Assembly (NCBI RefSeq): GCF_022376445.1
Contig: NW_025954971.1
Coordinates: 545,856 to 609,855, forward strand
DNA length: 64,000 nucleotides
Direction: 5' to 3'
Source: Fomitopsis serialis
Taxonomy: Eukaryota > Basidiomycota > Agaricomycetes > Polyporales > Fomitopsidaceae
Of the stretch, positions 1 through 11,571 are shown piece after piece. The notes under the pieces were generated by a model, which ran no database searches, was not told where the DNA came from, and saw only the letters and a list, made by a program, of their open reading frames with translations. Made by a program: the position numbers and the translations under genes. The stretch's first letter is position 1. Every line of letters starts with the position of its first letter.

Positions 1-637
1 CATGCCGCACCGACCAGACCTGGCGGAGCGTATCCGCTGCCTCCCCAGCTCCCGCGCAGCACTCCAGGAGGCAGGGAACCTGCGCCCATTGCAGCGTACA
101 GACTGGTTCGAGGTCAACGTCCGCGTAATGGACGACGTCTTGGAGGCCAAGGTCTCCCAGCATTTCTCGCTTCGCGACATGCTTCTCCAAACGGGCACCA
201 GCGAGCTCGTTGAGGACAGCCCGGTACGGATGGGCCCCGCCCGCAAATCATTGCTACTGTGCAGGCGCTGATCGCCTCGACAGGTCGATTCGTTTTGGGG
301 ATGTGGCCAGGATGGCCTAGGAAGGAACGAGCTGGGCAAGGCGCTGATGCGGCTGCGCGACAAGCTCAGAGCTCGTCCAGGGTCAGCAGGTGATCGATTC
401 GTGTGGACGTCTCCCCCGCCGGAGAAAACGACCCGCTCGGAAGGCCAACTGCCCCCCTCTGGACCGACGGGCTCACAGCAGAGCCGCGGAAGGGCGTCTG
501 TGCGACCGTCACCTGTATCCGCGAAGGAACAGGAAGGAAGAAGGCTGCGACGGCGCACGGGAGACGTTGAAATCCAGTCTACTGGGGCGCCCGTCAATGA
601 AGAGGCGGTACGCCCGACTGAGGTAAGTATGAGATAG
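1..637 (+). CDS. NADAR-domain protein NAD-1, 5' end outside window
   Basis: This is the 3' part of a NADAR (YbiA-like) gene, a family of ADP-ribose N-glycosidases. Visible coding exons are about 2-223 and 284-637, with an intron (GTACGG...CAG) between. The first exon carries the family helix pattern: RPDLAERI, the RTDWFEVN segment, VMDDVLEAK, then LVEDSP. The second exon gives VDSFWGCGQDG and GRNELGKALMRLRDKLR, which include the late Asp and Trp-Gly of the active site. After the domain there is a Ser/Pro/Arg-rich tail of about 95 residues, shared with NAD-3 and NAD-5 but absent from NAD-2, NAD-4 and NAD-7. The EH motif and N-terminus lie off the left edge. No break is seen in the visible part. 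The family call is firm; the substrate is unknown. Confidence 0.85.
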
Positions 638-1141
638 GTCGGATGCCGCGATGTCTCAACTCAGCAATGACGGTCTGAGTTCTTCTCTGACAACTACATG
701 TTAGGACCGGCCGTCCTGGAGAACCCCGGAGATGCCGATGGGAGGGGGGTGGAGTAGTTCCCATCGTTTGTGACGCCGTGGGCGTTCAAACATTCATCGT
801 CGACATTTGTGATTCAGACTGCCTAGAGTTTCCGAGACAGGAGAGAAATGTGACGAAGGGTTGGATTCGTTGTATGAGTATATTCTCCACGTATGATAAC
901 TGAGCTTCGAATAGTCTGGATGTACAACACGTCTATGTACGTCGGAGCCTGTGTCGTGTACGTCCATATATGCGTGTAGTTTCATTCGAGATCTTACTCG
1001 GACGCAGAGTCCCAGCTAGTGACGACTCAATCATTGCGATTGTAGGACCCTGATCAGAGGATATGCGGTCATGATGAGAACACAGCGCACGTCAAGGCGC
1101 ACGTACCAAGTACTATTAATGATAGATTAGCCGTACAGACC
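638..1141. other. Intergenic, no gene seen
   Basis: This is the 3' to 3' space between NAD-1 (plus) and NAD-2 (minus). Only short, unconserved open frames are present, and no repeat or RNA gene was recognised. Confidence 0.5.
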
Positions 1142-2063
1142 TCAATGGTCGTGCCGTAGTTTGTCGCGCAGTCGCATGAGTGCATTGCCGAGTTCATTCC
1201 TTCCTTGCCTATCACGGCCCCACCCCCAGAACGAATCGACCTGCAGGAAGGCTGAACACCTGCACAACGCATAACGAACAAGGGCCATACCGGACTGTCC
1301 TCGACGAGTTCGCTGTTGCCGGTCCCGAGAAGCATGTCCCTCAATGTCGGATGCTGCGTGAACTTCGCCTCGAGAATTGCATCCATGACGCTGATATTGA
1401 CGTTGAACCAGTCTGTGCGCTGCAGCCTGCGAAGACGCCCCGCCTCCTCGAGTGCAGCACGGGGGCTGGGGAGGAGGCGGATTCGCTCGGCCAGCTCTGG
1501 TCTGGTCGTCATGAATTTGTGTGCTTGAAACACTGGGTTTGATCATGTATAAGACCTCAAGGACGGTTACAGGCAGCCGCAAGATACGTACAGTGTTCTG
1601 CGGTTGGGTATGTATGGCCATCCCAGTCAACGGCATACGATGCGAAGTTCGTGAACCTGCCAGTAATGACGTGGAGAAGACATGTCGATTTATTAACATC
1701 AGTAGGCCAAGGTAGCAAGAACACTTGAGTACGCACTCAAAGTATGGGCGGTCGCGGTGGTAGAAGAGAATTGGATCTTGTGGTTGATCTGGATCTGCTG
1801 CAGTGGCGGGGAGGAGGAGCGCCCGCGCGACCACTTCGACATCACCTTCCACGTACACCTTGATCCAGTGCTACATGCTTACCTGGCTGCTTTGCTTCGT
1901 CGACATCCGCAGGGCTGTACGACCTCAGCTCCGTCTGGTGCACCTGTGGTCCTGAAGCCGACGTTTCGTGACTGCCTCGGCGATGCGATTGTTGACTCTG
2001 TCGACCTAGGCCTCGACATGTTACTCGCTGAAACAAAGAGCAAAACCAGTCGAGCAAAGACAT
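1142..2063 (-). CDS. NADAR-domain protein NAD-2
   Basis: This is a complete-looking NADAR gene in five exons: about 2063-1876, an exon ending at 1737 that opens near GDVEVV, 1656-1592, 1532-1291 and 1240-1142. The segments in order are a basic linker ending SADVDEAKQP-like, a proline-rich stretch, FYHRDRPYFE, FTNFASYAVDWDG, YPTAEH (EH motif), FQAHKF, RTDWFNVN, VMDAILEAKF, LVEDSP and VDSFWGWGRD. It ends KLRHDH with a TGA at 1142-1144. The splice phases put Leu between EH and FQA, as is usual in NADAR proteins. The start at 2063 (MSLLDWF) is a guess that leaves a short hydrophobic N-terminus; upstream Met codons exist. It has no C-terminal tail. It is a predicted ADP-ribosyl-guanine hydrolase. 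Confidence 0.8.
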
Positions 2064-3384
2064 GGCTGCGAACAGTCTTGCTACAATGTCGAATGACCGG
2101 TATTCATGTCTGCGCCAAGTCGACGCCTCACTGCGCACGCATGCAGAACATGAGTCGAGCCTGCCGGTATTCGTGCTGCTACCGGAACATGTGGCACTGG
2201 CAGGAACTGAGTGAGTCGTGTTCCCCATGCATTGGTGCGTCATCACCTAGGGTTCTTATGGTCAACAGCGGTTGACTCTGTGATTAGCAAGTCATCGGTT
2301 CAGTATCTGGCAGCGAAGAACTACCGCGATACGTGGGCAATTGTACAATTCTGGAGTAATCCCGTATCAGCACACAATGGAAGTTCGACCTACGATACTC
2401 GTAACCCAGCGGTTGCAACCGCTCTGATCCTTGGCCAGCTTCTGAATAAACTTCGGCTCAAAACAGGTGAGTGAGGTAGCCACTTTACTGTACTCGACCC
2501 ACATTTCCGCAATCTATCGAACCTAAACTCTATGGTTGCCTTCTCCCATGCGTTGCTCAATGGTTCTGCAAGCATCCATGCGTCTTGACCACCAACCGTT
2601 TCCGTCGCAGCACGGAGCTTTTGCAGATCAAAGTGAGGTTTACGGCGTTTGCGGCGTGTTGTGGACACATTAATGGGAACGCGTTATGATCGATGGATCG
2701 CCCACGCCTATTGTAGTACCATTCTTACGGGGCGATGAGACACTCAATGGTGCGCGGAGGGACTTGGCGAACATCGTGAGGTGTAAGTTCATTTGCCCTT
2801 GTTTCCTTGTGTCCAGTGCATGCATCTGACGATGTAAACCAGTGCGGGGACCATACCGGTATACATCGAGATGGGAGACTGAGTTTACTGCTGAGCGAGT
2901 CAATCGTGTCTTCTAGGGCCATAGTCTCTGCGGAAAGCGCGGTCGCAATGCGTTCCAAGCACACCAGAGAACTCGCGGACTCGGGGAAGTCATGGCTATG
3001 ATGTCAGTATTCCAATTTGCATCGCCACCTTGTAGGCTGATGCTACCTCCGTCTCACATCGCGAAAGCCGCGTTCACCGTTGACGCCTGCTTCCAATACC
3101 GCGACGTGCCCGCGACGCAGACTTTAGCTGAGCGATCCCAGATTGAACATGAATTCAACAACAGCCGAGTTTCTGACTGGAAGGAGAACCGGCGCTGCTC
3201 TCGGATGCTGCAGGTGCGAGGATAGTCTTGATCCGTCTCCACTTCGACACTCATGCGGAACAACGCGGATCCATTTATCATCGAGTCCCCAATGAGGGAT
3301 GAGTGCTATCCTGTGCAGTATACTGATTCATGCCCGTCATGGTACAGAACAAGTCGTGTCGAAAGCCCTGCATCGAGCACGTAC
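2064..3384. other. Spacer between NAD-2 and NAD-3, no gene seen
   Basis: About 1.3 kb. Open frames up to about 90 codons occur on both strands, but none carries a NADAR, ART or other motif I recognise. It may contain decayed paralogue sequence, which I could not show. Confidence 0.4.
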
Positions 3385-4766
3385 TCAAAAGCTCGCCCAG
3401 CCGAGTCTATCTGCTACATCGCTGCTCCCCGCGTTCTCGTGGGCAGGGTGTTTCGTCTCCGATCCCCCGCCGCGGCGAAGGACACCAGGCTGTCTACCCC
3501 CTTGATCCTTCGCAGAAACACGCGACGATAGGACATGCGTACTTCCACGGCTGTTCTGTGGGTCCGGCAGCGCGAAGGGCGATTGTCCTTCAGAGCGAGC
3601 CTGTGCATCTGGTGTGGGAGATGTCCACACGAACTGACCACCTGCGAATGCAGGACGGTCTCTGAGCTTGTCGCGCAGCCGCATCAACGCTTTGCCTAGC
3701 TCGTTCCGTCCTTGGCCATCCTGGCCACATCCCCAGAACGAGTCAACCTAGTGGAGTAATCAGCATCCGGACGACTCAGTGACACGCGAGCGACGCTCTT
3801 GCGTACGTACCGTGCTGTCTTCGATGAGCTCGGTGTTGCCGGTCTTGAGGAGCATGTCACGCAGCGACAAGTGCTGCGCGAACTTCGCCTCGAGGATGTC
3901 GTCCATCACCCGGATGTTGACGTCAAACCAGTCTGCGCGCTGCAGCTCGCGCAGGTTCCCTGCTTCCCGAAGAGCGTCGCGGGACGTGGGGAGCAAGCGG
4001 ATGCGCTCCGCCAGTTCTGGTTTATCCGGCATGAATTTGTGTGCCTGGAACACTGGGTAGGGTATACGCCGCTGTGAGAACACCTGCTTGTAGAGAGCCG
4101 CAGTGGACGTACGATGTTCTGCGGTGTGGTACATGCGGCCGTCCCAGTGAATGGCATATGCCGCGAAGTTCGTGAATCTGGTAACAGGAACGGTGAATCA
4201 GCATTTCTGGGTAGACCGCATAGCACAAGGCATGGCCACGTACTCGTAATATGGCCGATGGTGGTCATAAAATCGAATTGCAGGTGCTCGATCCGTGTGC
4301 GGGGATGATGGAGGCTGAGAGTGCGCACGAGAGCGTGCACAAAGAGGCGGCATAGGTTCGTTGCGCGTCGGCATGGGTGGAACATCTTTGTGCATGACTC
4401 AGATGAGTAGCGTTCAGCGCTCTATGTGTATCATTAAGACTTACTGGGTTTGATAGATTCCTGTGCGCCCATGGGCCTGGCCGACAACAACTTACCAGGC
4501 CTGTGTGTATCCGGGATGGGCCGTATCTCGCGGGTGCGACTCGGGTGCAACGGTCCCTTGTCTTGTACAGCAGTCCGATATGCTACCGTCGTACGTGTTG
4601 CCGATGCATGTGGGCGGTTGATGGACCTATCCATGTCGATGGCCGCTTCTGCAGCAACGAGGTTGAGGGACAAGAGGATGCCCAGGAAGAAGGCGCCGAC
4701 TACGGAGCGAGGGGCGAGAAGACGACTAGACGACCGCAGGTGGGAAACAAGAGGCAACATATACAA
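3385..4766 (-). CDS. Membrane-anchored NADAR protein NAD-3 with C-terminal tail
   Basis: The first exon (4766 to about 4494) begins MYMLPLVSHL and has one hydrophobic segment, VVGAFFLGILLSLNLVAAEAA, a likely signal anchor. It is followed by a Ser/Arg-rich linker. Later exons end or lie at 4244 (FYDHHRPYYE), 4177-4113 (FTNFAAYAIHWDG, then the EH motif in the form YHTAEH), 4052-3811 (FQAHKF, RADWFDVN, VMDDILEAKF) and 3747-3385 (VDSFWGCGQDG, NELGKALMRLR). A tail of about 90 residues rich in Ser, Pro and Gly follows and ends at 3385. Tyr-Pro is changed to Tyr-His before the EH motif; the catalytic-type Glu, Asp and Trp-Gly are kept. It is divergent from ART-1, with about 260 bp between the start codons. 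It is a predicted ADP-ribose hydrolase facing the cytosol or a membrane lumen. Confidence 0.8.
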
Positions 4767-5027
4767 GCGAAATGAATTGCTTTAAAAGATGACATGTGTG
4801 GCTCGACGACTGACATGAGGTCGGTACGTTCTGAATGACTGGTGTGTTCGTCAACTCATCTATCAAACCTTCCTGGGTTCAAGAAGCATGACGTCGCATT
4901 ATCGATGACTGCGTGGAAGCTCTACACATATTTCGAGTTCTAGGTGCTATAACAATATATTGCTGCCTTCGATGTCTTCGCTTCCACCTCACTTACACAG
5001 GCGACTCCGATTGTTCTCGCGCCGAAC
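4767..5027. promoter_or_regulatory. Shared divergent upstream region of NAD-3 and ART-1
   Basis: These 261 bp separate the start codon of NAD-3 (minus) from that of ART-1 (plus). If ART-1 has an upstream non-coding exon (an acceptor-like TTACACAG precedes it at 4994-5000), the true shared promoter is shorter. Co-regulation of the pair is inferred from this arrangement. Confidence 0.4.
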
Positions 5028-6129
5028 ATGGGAGTACCCATCAGCATCGACAACATTCAAGAGGAAGCCATTCTTCAAACTGAGGCCCATCGTCTTGGTG
5101 GTCCAGGTATGTAGCCTACCATTCACATGTTTTCGGCTGCATTGAGTTGTCTCTTCAGCTCCTGTTCTGGTGGAACTCCAAGAAAAAACACTTGAGTACA
5201 TGGCTGGTACGTTTAGACGCCAGCTGTCTGACAAGCCTTCATACCGTTTCCGTCGTACAGTTGTGTCTCGCTTTGCGAGCCAGTGGCGTCACCCTACAGC
5301 TAAGCCCAAAGTGGTCAAGGTGCACTCCCAAATACGCTGAGATTATTCCTAACTGACCAATGAAATTGTAGATCTGGAAGATTCACTGTTTCCCGTATAT
5401 CAACAATAGGTTCACCGAGTATCAGAGAGCAATAGCTTCCAAAAACAGCGCCGTTCGGGGAAACACCCGTTTGCTATGGCATGGAACAATCCGAACATGC
5501 AGAATTGGCGACAGCGGCAACAATGTATGTACTAGGAGTGACTGCTCATTATGTGGAATACTCAAAGTTTGCGACTTTCAAATATCGTCTCATCGCACAA
5601 GCTGACAATGCCTCGATGTGTTCTTCGCACAGGCGTCTTTCTCCGTCGCCAAAGTCGGTCAGCATCACAAGTTCTCCCGTTTCGGAGCAGGGATATATAC
5701 GACCGCAACGTCATCCAAAGCGAATGACTACGTACAAGAGCGGGGTGGGTCTCCATACAAGGCGATGCTCCTCAATGCAGTCGTGGCCGGCGCAGAGGCA
5801 AAGATGACCAGAAATGACACGACACTTTCCAAGGTTAGCAAACTTCGAACGGAGACGCTATTGGAACGGACTGACACTTGTTCTCATCTAGCCACCTGGT
5901 GGTTGTGACTCCGTTCTTGGTGTGCCGGGCGCAAAGTCGGTTTTGAACTACGACGAGGTGGTCGGTCAGTAGCTCTCGAGCAATGCGCTCGAACGAACCT
6001 GAGATGCTGATTTCGGATCTAGTTTACAGGGTGAATCAAGGACAACTCACCGATAGACTATGACACTTACGACTTGCATGCTCGCAGGACGACGCTATAC
6101 GCCCGTCTTTCCTGGTCATTTATCGCTAG
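5028..6129 (+). CDS. Short PARP-type ADP-ribosyltransferase ART-1 (class B)
   Basis: There are eight exons: 5028-5106, 5159-5206, 5261-5319, 5372-5566, 5633-5833, 5892-5964, 6023-6030 and 6088-6129. Together they are 705 nt, or 234 aa, with consistent phases. The start MGVPISIDN is the first Met in the open exon. The protein is almost only the catalytic region: VSRFASQWRHPT, then LLWHGTIRTC (His of the triad), CSLCGI, FGAGIYTTATSSKANDY (Tyr), and LNYDEVVVY (Glu), ending AIRPSFLVIYR. The H-Y-E triad of PARP-type transferases is therefore complete. It lacks the Cys/His modules of the class A proteins. The likely reaction is transfer of ADP-ribose from NAD+ to an unknown target. It is divergent from NAD-3. 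Confidence 0.85.
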
Positions 6130-6500
6130 GTATGCGGATGCGATAACTCACTTTCTAAGTTGTCCCTTAGTCTGAGTGCGGACACATAATTTCCCGTTGT
6201 GGTGTCAAATATTTACTATGGACAAGTATTGGTACTGAAATGTGGCTGTTCACGCCACAAGCCGCCGTCAAGTTGCTCTCCCCGTTATGTATGATATATA
6301 TTCGGGTTCTTGCTTCAGTATGAGAGCGGTCCCGCATACCGAGACATATGATCTGCACTACCGTGCAGTGTTGCGGGAAGTGCACTGCACTGTTCAGCGT
6401 TATGGATCAGCGACTCCAAATCCGGGGCCCACCGAACTGGCGTAACGCATTCCTGATCTGGGTTAAGACTTGTAGCGCTCTCTGACTTCGAACTGAGGCT

Positions 6501-6531
6501 ATGGGCAAGGGGCAAGGGGCAAGGGGCAAGG
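6501..6531 (+). repeat. GGGGCAA microsatellite
   Basis: About four tandem copies of a 7-bp unit (ATGGGCAAGGGGCAAGG...). It lies inside DNA homologous to the region upstream of the small membrane ORF at 15.8 kb, where no expansion is present. Confidence 0.7.
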
Positions 6532-7198
6532 GACATGCTGTTTCTGTCGGCGTTGTACCTAGTTGTACGCCACGCACTGATCAGAATAATACCAACTGTG
6601 TGGTCTCACGGTTTTTGTACTTCAAGGTTGGTCTCTACTCTCGCGTCAAGCCGCCGCCTGGTGCCACCGATGAATCACACTACTTACATCTCGTCTGCGT
6701 TGCAGTGGTAGCGCAGATCGGTGTCCTCGGAGCGGCCTATTGCCAGTCCAGAGGTACGACGTTCAATTCGGAGCAGACGTTGCGGTCTAATTTTGTCGCA
6801 TTCAGCTCGGTTCAGGGTGCACGCTCCAACTTGAAGAATGTCATGTCGCGTCTACTGTCACATAGGACATGTAAGTTCCTGTGCCCGGATCTCATTTGAC
6901 CGATCTCAGGAGCTTGGAACCCCAGACACCAATGGTGTGCGGACCTAACTTGTGTGGTCAAAGGGGATCCTCTTCTTCCTGATGGCCGTCCTCATGCACA
7001 ACACGATCTGCGGCCCGACTTTCTGACACTTCTCCATCGGTACGATCATCAGGCAATCGCATTGCAAAGAAGCCGAGTATACCAGTCGAGATACACGTTG
7101 AACACATGAGCGTCGCGACCGCAACATAGAGCTCCGGAGCTTTGTGGTCGGACGGCTTGAGGCGATACTACTGACAGGTTCGGAGATGACGTCCTACA

Positions 7199-7290
7199 TG
7201 GAGTCGAGAACATTGTATGCACATTCACCTCTCTGGCGTGCTTTGAAGTCGAGAACATTGACGGTATGCACATTCACCTCTCTATCCATT
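7199..7290 (+). repeat. Tandem direct repeat, about 47 bp period
   Basis: AGTCGAGAACATTG followed by GTATGCACATTCACCTCTCT occurs twice in a row, with a 3-bp insertion (ACG) in the second copy. It lies about 120 bp upstream of ART-2 and may be part of its promoter. Confidence 0.7.
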
Positions 7291-7411
7291 CTACACATAA
7301 GTACTGCCAGGCTGGTCTCGCATTTTATTCGACTTGGACGTGGAAAATCTTCCCCTAACCTACATCTGGCTGACTATGCTTGCCCACAGCCTATTGCACG
7401 CGCTGAACAAC

Positions 7412-9202
7412 ATGTCAACATGTAACTATCCTGGTTGCAACAAAGGCGCGTGGAAGAACCCCGATGGCTCGTATTCCTCTTTCTGTTCGAAGGGACATAG
7501 GGATGCTATGCAACAACCCAACGGGGCCTGTGCAGGCGGCGCGACCAAACTTTGCAAGGTGCGTGAAGGAAGTCCGACCTAGCCCTGTCTCAACCCAAAG
7601 TGTCATTACATCTGAACACGATAACATAGAATTGCCAATCGCGACCCGTCTACATTGACGGTAGCCGCAGTACGTTGACATTTGTATGATTATACTCAAA
7701 TCTCACGTCGGTCCGTGTTTGTAATAAAGCACACGACTTTTGTGGGATCAAATGTCGTGACGCCTTCCAATCAGGCGGAGGAACGGGTCAAGCAAGTCCG
7801 CGTACTGGCATCTGCAAGCTCTCGGGATGCCAGAAACCGGTGTATGTAGGGCCAAATGGCGTGCCAAGTGGTTATTGTTCCAGATCGCATTGCACGTAAG
7901 GACTTACGTCTAGCATCCTTGCAATGTCGTGCACTGAAGGATCGCGGCTTGCGTAGCCAAGGAAACACATATTCGACCGAACTATGCCTCCGGTATGTCA
8001 CAGTGCTCCCTATTGAACAATAGCAACGACACTGATAAACCACGTTTTTAGTTGTAGACAGCATCCGAAGGTCATCATTGGCGGGAAGCTGAGCGACTTT
8101 TGCTCTAATAAGTGCAAAGAAGACACATTTGGCTCGGGTAAATGGTGTTCTTTCCTTCGTTACCTCAGTGCCGTCATGCTGACGACCGGTGGCAGCTCCT
8201 GTCATCTTGAACATCAAAGAGGATACGGCGGACTTCAAAGATGGTAAAGGTGTTTCGTCATGCCATGATTACACGATGTAACGTCTGTCTCCGTCTGTAG
8301 TGTCGAAGCAATTCAAAGACCATTGGAAGCACCCCACTACTGTGCCCACGGTGGTCAAGGTCGTTTTCTATCATCCGCTTAGCAGAGATGATCACTCACG
8401 AATGCTTCCCATCTAGATGTGGAAGATCTACTCCAACAAACAGCACACTGACGGCTTCTACTCGTACAAGCTCGCTGTCGAACGCAGGACTGGTATCGCA
8501 GGAGGGAACAGCAGGCGGCGGTGGCACGGCACAATCCGGACCTGCACTATCGGCGACAGCGAGAACCTGGCTACTCTGTGCCAGGACGCCAACTGCTCGC
8601 TCTGCAGAATCATCCAAGTTCGTAGTACCTCACCATTGACGTTCCTATTATCTCTCCAATGCTCACACGACCGTACTACCTCAGTCCTCCTTCCGTGTCG
8701 ATAAAGCCTGCGCCCGATTCGGAGGTCGGTTCGGCAAGGGAATATACACCTCCGCAACGTCGTCGAAGTCGAACGACTACGTCAAAGTACTGGGAGGATC
8801 GCCACACAAGGCGATGCTACTCAATGACGTCGTGTTGGGCAAGACAAAGAAGTTGACGACTAATAACTCAGGTCTGACTGAGGTGAGTATGTCGTAATGT
8901 AATGCTGTAGTGTGATTATTTGGTGTACTAAGATGCCGAACTATCTGATAGCCACCGCAAGGCTACGATTCTGTCGTCGGCGAGCCTGGTGGCGTCTTGA
9001 ATTACGACGAGGCTGTTGGTAAGCCTGAGATTTTTGCCGCTATCTACTGTCTGCTTGCGCTCATACAATAACGTACTATGTCTTTCTTACAGTCTACAAG
9101 GTGAGATTATTTGGCCACCGAGTGGCAATACGCTCTAACTCTGGATACAACGTGCAGAACGAAGCCATTCGGCCCCTGTTTCTGATCATCTACAAAGGCT
9201 AA
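7412..9202 (+). CDS. Cys-rich module PARP-type ADP-ribosyltransferase ART-2 (class A)
   Basis: There are eleven exons: 7412-7558, 7630-7669, 7730-7895, 8052-8137, 8196-8243, 8301-8359, 8417-8617, 8685-8882, 8952-9018, 9093-9100 and 9158-9202. They sum to 1065 nt, or 354 aa. The N-terminal third holds Cys/His modules that look like treble-clef zinc fingers: CNYPGC...SYSSFCSKGHRDAM, HDFCGIKCRDAF, CKLSGCQKPVYVG...GYCS, and LSDFCSNKCKEDTF. The catalytic domain follows: GGNSRRRWHGTIRTC (His), CSLCRII, FGKGIYTSATSSKSNDY (Tyr), LNYDEAVVYK (Glu), ending AIRPLFLIIYKG. The triad is complete. The start chosen is the Met just before the first Cys module; an upstream Met at 7334 is possible. It converges on ART-3. 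Confidence 0.88.
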
Positions 9203-9813
9203 TCATCAATATCCAACTCGTTGGTCCTCGCATGCAGGACAGCGTGCACTGGCGTCGTGATCCCTTATTTATCTACTTTGTGTATGCAATTCGCGTCCTC
9301 ATGTCACTGCAGTCAGACAGTCTGTGTTCGTGGTCTACTTCGCGATTAGTAAGGCGTGGTAAGTCAGCCTTCTCAACCTGGCTTTATCCTTGTAGCTCAG
9401 CGCTCAGACCCGGGTTCTTCAGGCTCGAACAGACCCTCCTGGATGCATGCGAACACGACGCGAGACAGCAAATCAGCCGTGCGAGACTGTCGCCCGTCAG
9501 CTGTCTCAAACCATCTCGGTGAGTCACACTACAGTATGACGACGATCACTGTCGATCCAATTGCTGAAACAGTACTTGCAAGGCGTGGTTCTGCGTTCGC
9601 AACTGCATTCGCGCATACGCATGATCTTCCGGTTGATGAGAGGTGGGACATGACAGAGCGGCTGTTCAGCAGTCAACTTGACTATATTGCGAAGCAACAG
9701 AAACGGTAGACATTTTACAATGAGTCATGCATCCGGACTTTGTTCACGATATGGATTCGTACACTTTGTTTGTACTCATTACGGTCACTGACAGCGTACA
9801 AGTGCACCGGAGA
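9203..9813 (+). other. Convergent spacer with one small unassigned ORF
   Basis: This lies between the 3' ends of ART-2 and ART-3. A frame at 9356-9709 ends in a protein-like stretch (HDLPVDERWDMTERLF) of unknown relation. It has no splice context I can define, so I do not call it a gene. Confidence 0.3.
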
Positions 9814-11571
9814 TCAGTGACGGTAGAGCACAAGGAAGAGCGGCCGAATGGCTTCGTTCTGCCAGATCATCGAGAGTTAGAAGCCGTCATTTACCAAGGT
9901 CCTGTATCGTCTTACCTTATAAACTACGGGGTAGGATTGTCGCATCAGCAGGAACAGAGTAAGCAGTAGTCATGACGTCCTCACCGATAACCTCGTCATA
10001 GTTCAGATCTCCGCCAGGCTCACCGACGACCGAGTCGTATCCCGCAGGGGGCTGGATACCACATTCTCTTCAGCACGCTCCGATAGATCACAAGACAGCA
10101 CGGCACCGTCACTCACCGCAGTGAGGTCCTCGTCTCCCGTCGTCATCTTGATCGCCTTGCCCATCACGACGTCGCTGAGAAGCATCGCTTTGTACGGCGA
10201 CCCGCCGCGCTCGTCCACGTAGTCGTTCGCCTTCGACGATGTCGCAGAGGTGTAAATCCCCGCGCCAAACCGCCCGAAGTTCATGCGTTGGCCAGCCTTC
10301 GCGATGTGGAACGACGTCTGGAGGTGGTCCGGACGGCGTCAGCGAAATGCACGGAGCCCATGCGTGGAGAGGTGACGAACGCGGATGATGCTGCAGAGCG
10401 AGCAGTTGGCGTCCTGGCAGAGATTGGGCTGCCCCTCGCTGTCGCCGATGGTGCAGGTGCGGATCGTCCCATGCCACCGCCGCCTGCTGTTCCCGCCTGG
10501 ATGGTTGATTTTGCGCTCGATTGCGAGTTTGTACCGCGAGAACTCGTCGGTATGGCCCTTGTCGCAGTAGATCTTCCATACCTAATAGGGTGTGAGCGGT
10601 CGCTTCCGGGCTGGAAATACGCACTTGCCTTGACTACGGTTGGAACGGGCGTAGGGTGCTTCCACTGGTCTCTAAACTGCTTCGACACTATGAATCGGAG
10701 GTTAGCTGACGATGCGACAGAAGATCTCGCAAGACGGACTAACCCTCGCGGAAGGGTGCCATATTATTGGTGATGATCAGAATTATAGGAGCTAGTGGTC
10801 ATCGGTTTGATTGGTCGATCTCGGAAGACCTAACGAGTGCTCCTTACCTGAGCCAAATGTGTCTTCGCTGCATCGCTTTGAGCAAAAGTCGCTCAGCTTC
10901 CCGTTAACAGTCGCCTTGGGCCACTTCAGGCAACTGTCGATACTCAGTGAGTTCCATTCCTCCGATCTACTAGCGGGGGAGACAGGTACAAGAGGCATGC
11001 CTCCGCCTTTCCAAAACGGACGGCGTCACTGTACGACACGATTATCAGTATTGTACTAGCATCGAGGTCGAACCCTTACAGTCGGTGTGATTTGGAGCAG
11101 TAGTCGCTCGGCATGCCATCCTGTCCGATGAACGCCGGTTTCTGGCATTTCGGCAGCTTGCAAAAGCGAGAAACGGGAGCGGGGGAAGCACGCGGACTGG
11201 CTGGATTTTGCTTGCCAGTCTGGAAGGCGTCACGACAGCGCTTGCCGCAGAAATCATGTACTATGTTATGAAGGTAAGACCGATAAGAGTTCGGCACCGA
11301 CTACGAGACTGCCTACGTACCGCGGTTGCCCTCGACATATGCTGGTCGAGACTCGCAGTTCTTTCTCGTTGCGTCGAGAATCAGGTCGAGTGGGATGAGA
11401 GAACATACGCACCTTGCAAAGTCGGGCACCGTTGAGCTGCTTCATAGCATCCCTATGGGTCGTACCACAAAACGAGGAGTATGACCCATCGGGATCCTGC
11501 CACACAGTTCGGTGGCAGTTCGGATACTGGCACACTGTGTGCTGCGTGCGCGACGTGTCGCGACGTGACAT
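9814..11571 (-). CDS. Cys-rich module PARP-type ADP-ribosyltransferase ART-3 (class A)
   Basis: It starts at 11571 (MSRRDTSRTQHTVCQYPNC) and ends with TGA at 9814-9816. The Cys modules are CQYPNC...SYSSFCGTTHRDAM, HDFCGKRCRDAF, CKLPKCQKPAFIG...DYCSKSHR and LSDFCSKRCSEDTF. The linker VSKQFRDQWKHPTPVP is followed by GGNSRRRWHGTIRTC (His), CSLCSII, FGRFGAGIYTSATSSKANDY (Tyr), LNYDEVIVYK (Glu) and AIRPLFLVLYRH. The intron after the VVK codons (exon ending at 10629) has a GC donor, GCAAGT, in place of GT. All three catalytic residues are present and I see no stop or frameshift. It is divergent from NAD-4. Function: NAD+-dependent ADP-ribosyl transfer, target unknown. Confidence 0.87.

Larger units (their letters stand above)
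6130..7411 (+). other. Spacer with relic of the small membrane ORF family and short repeats
   Basis: There is no intact gene. At 6960-7020 a hydrophobic frame (LLFFLMAVLMH) and at 7050-7126 the frame VEIHVEHMSV match the small membrane ORFs near 15.8 and 23.9 kb, but they lie in different frames, so this copy is decayed. Around 6490 the DNA GAACTGAGGCTATGGGC also matches the sequence upstream of the 15.8-kb copy, here extended by a GGCAAGG microsatellite. Confidence 0.45.

Noticed and set aside
10109..10773. Plus and minus shadow frames of 135-171 codons over ART-3
   Set aside because: Other-frame translations of the conserved catalytic exons; the true frame carries the triad and splice phases.
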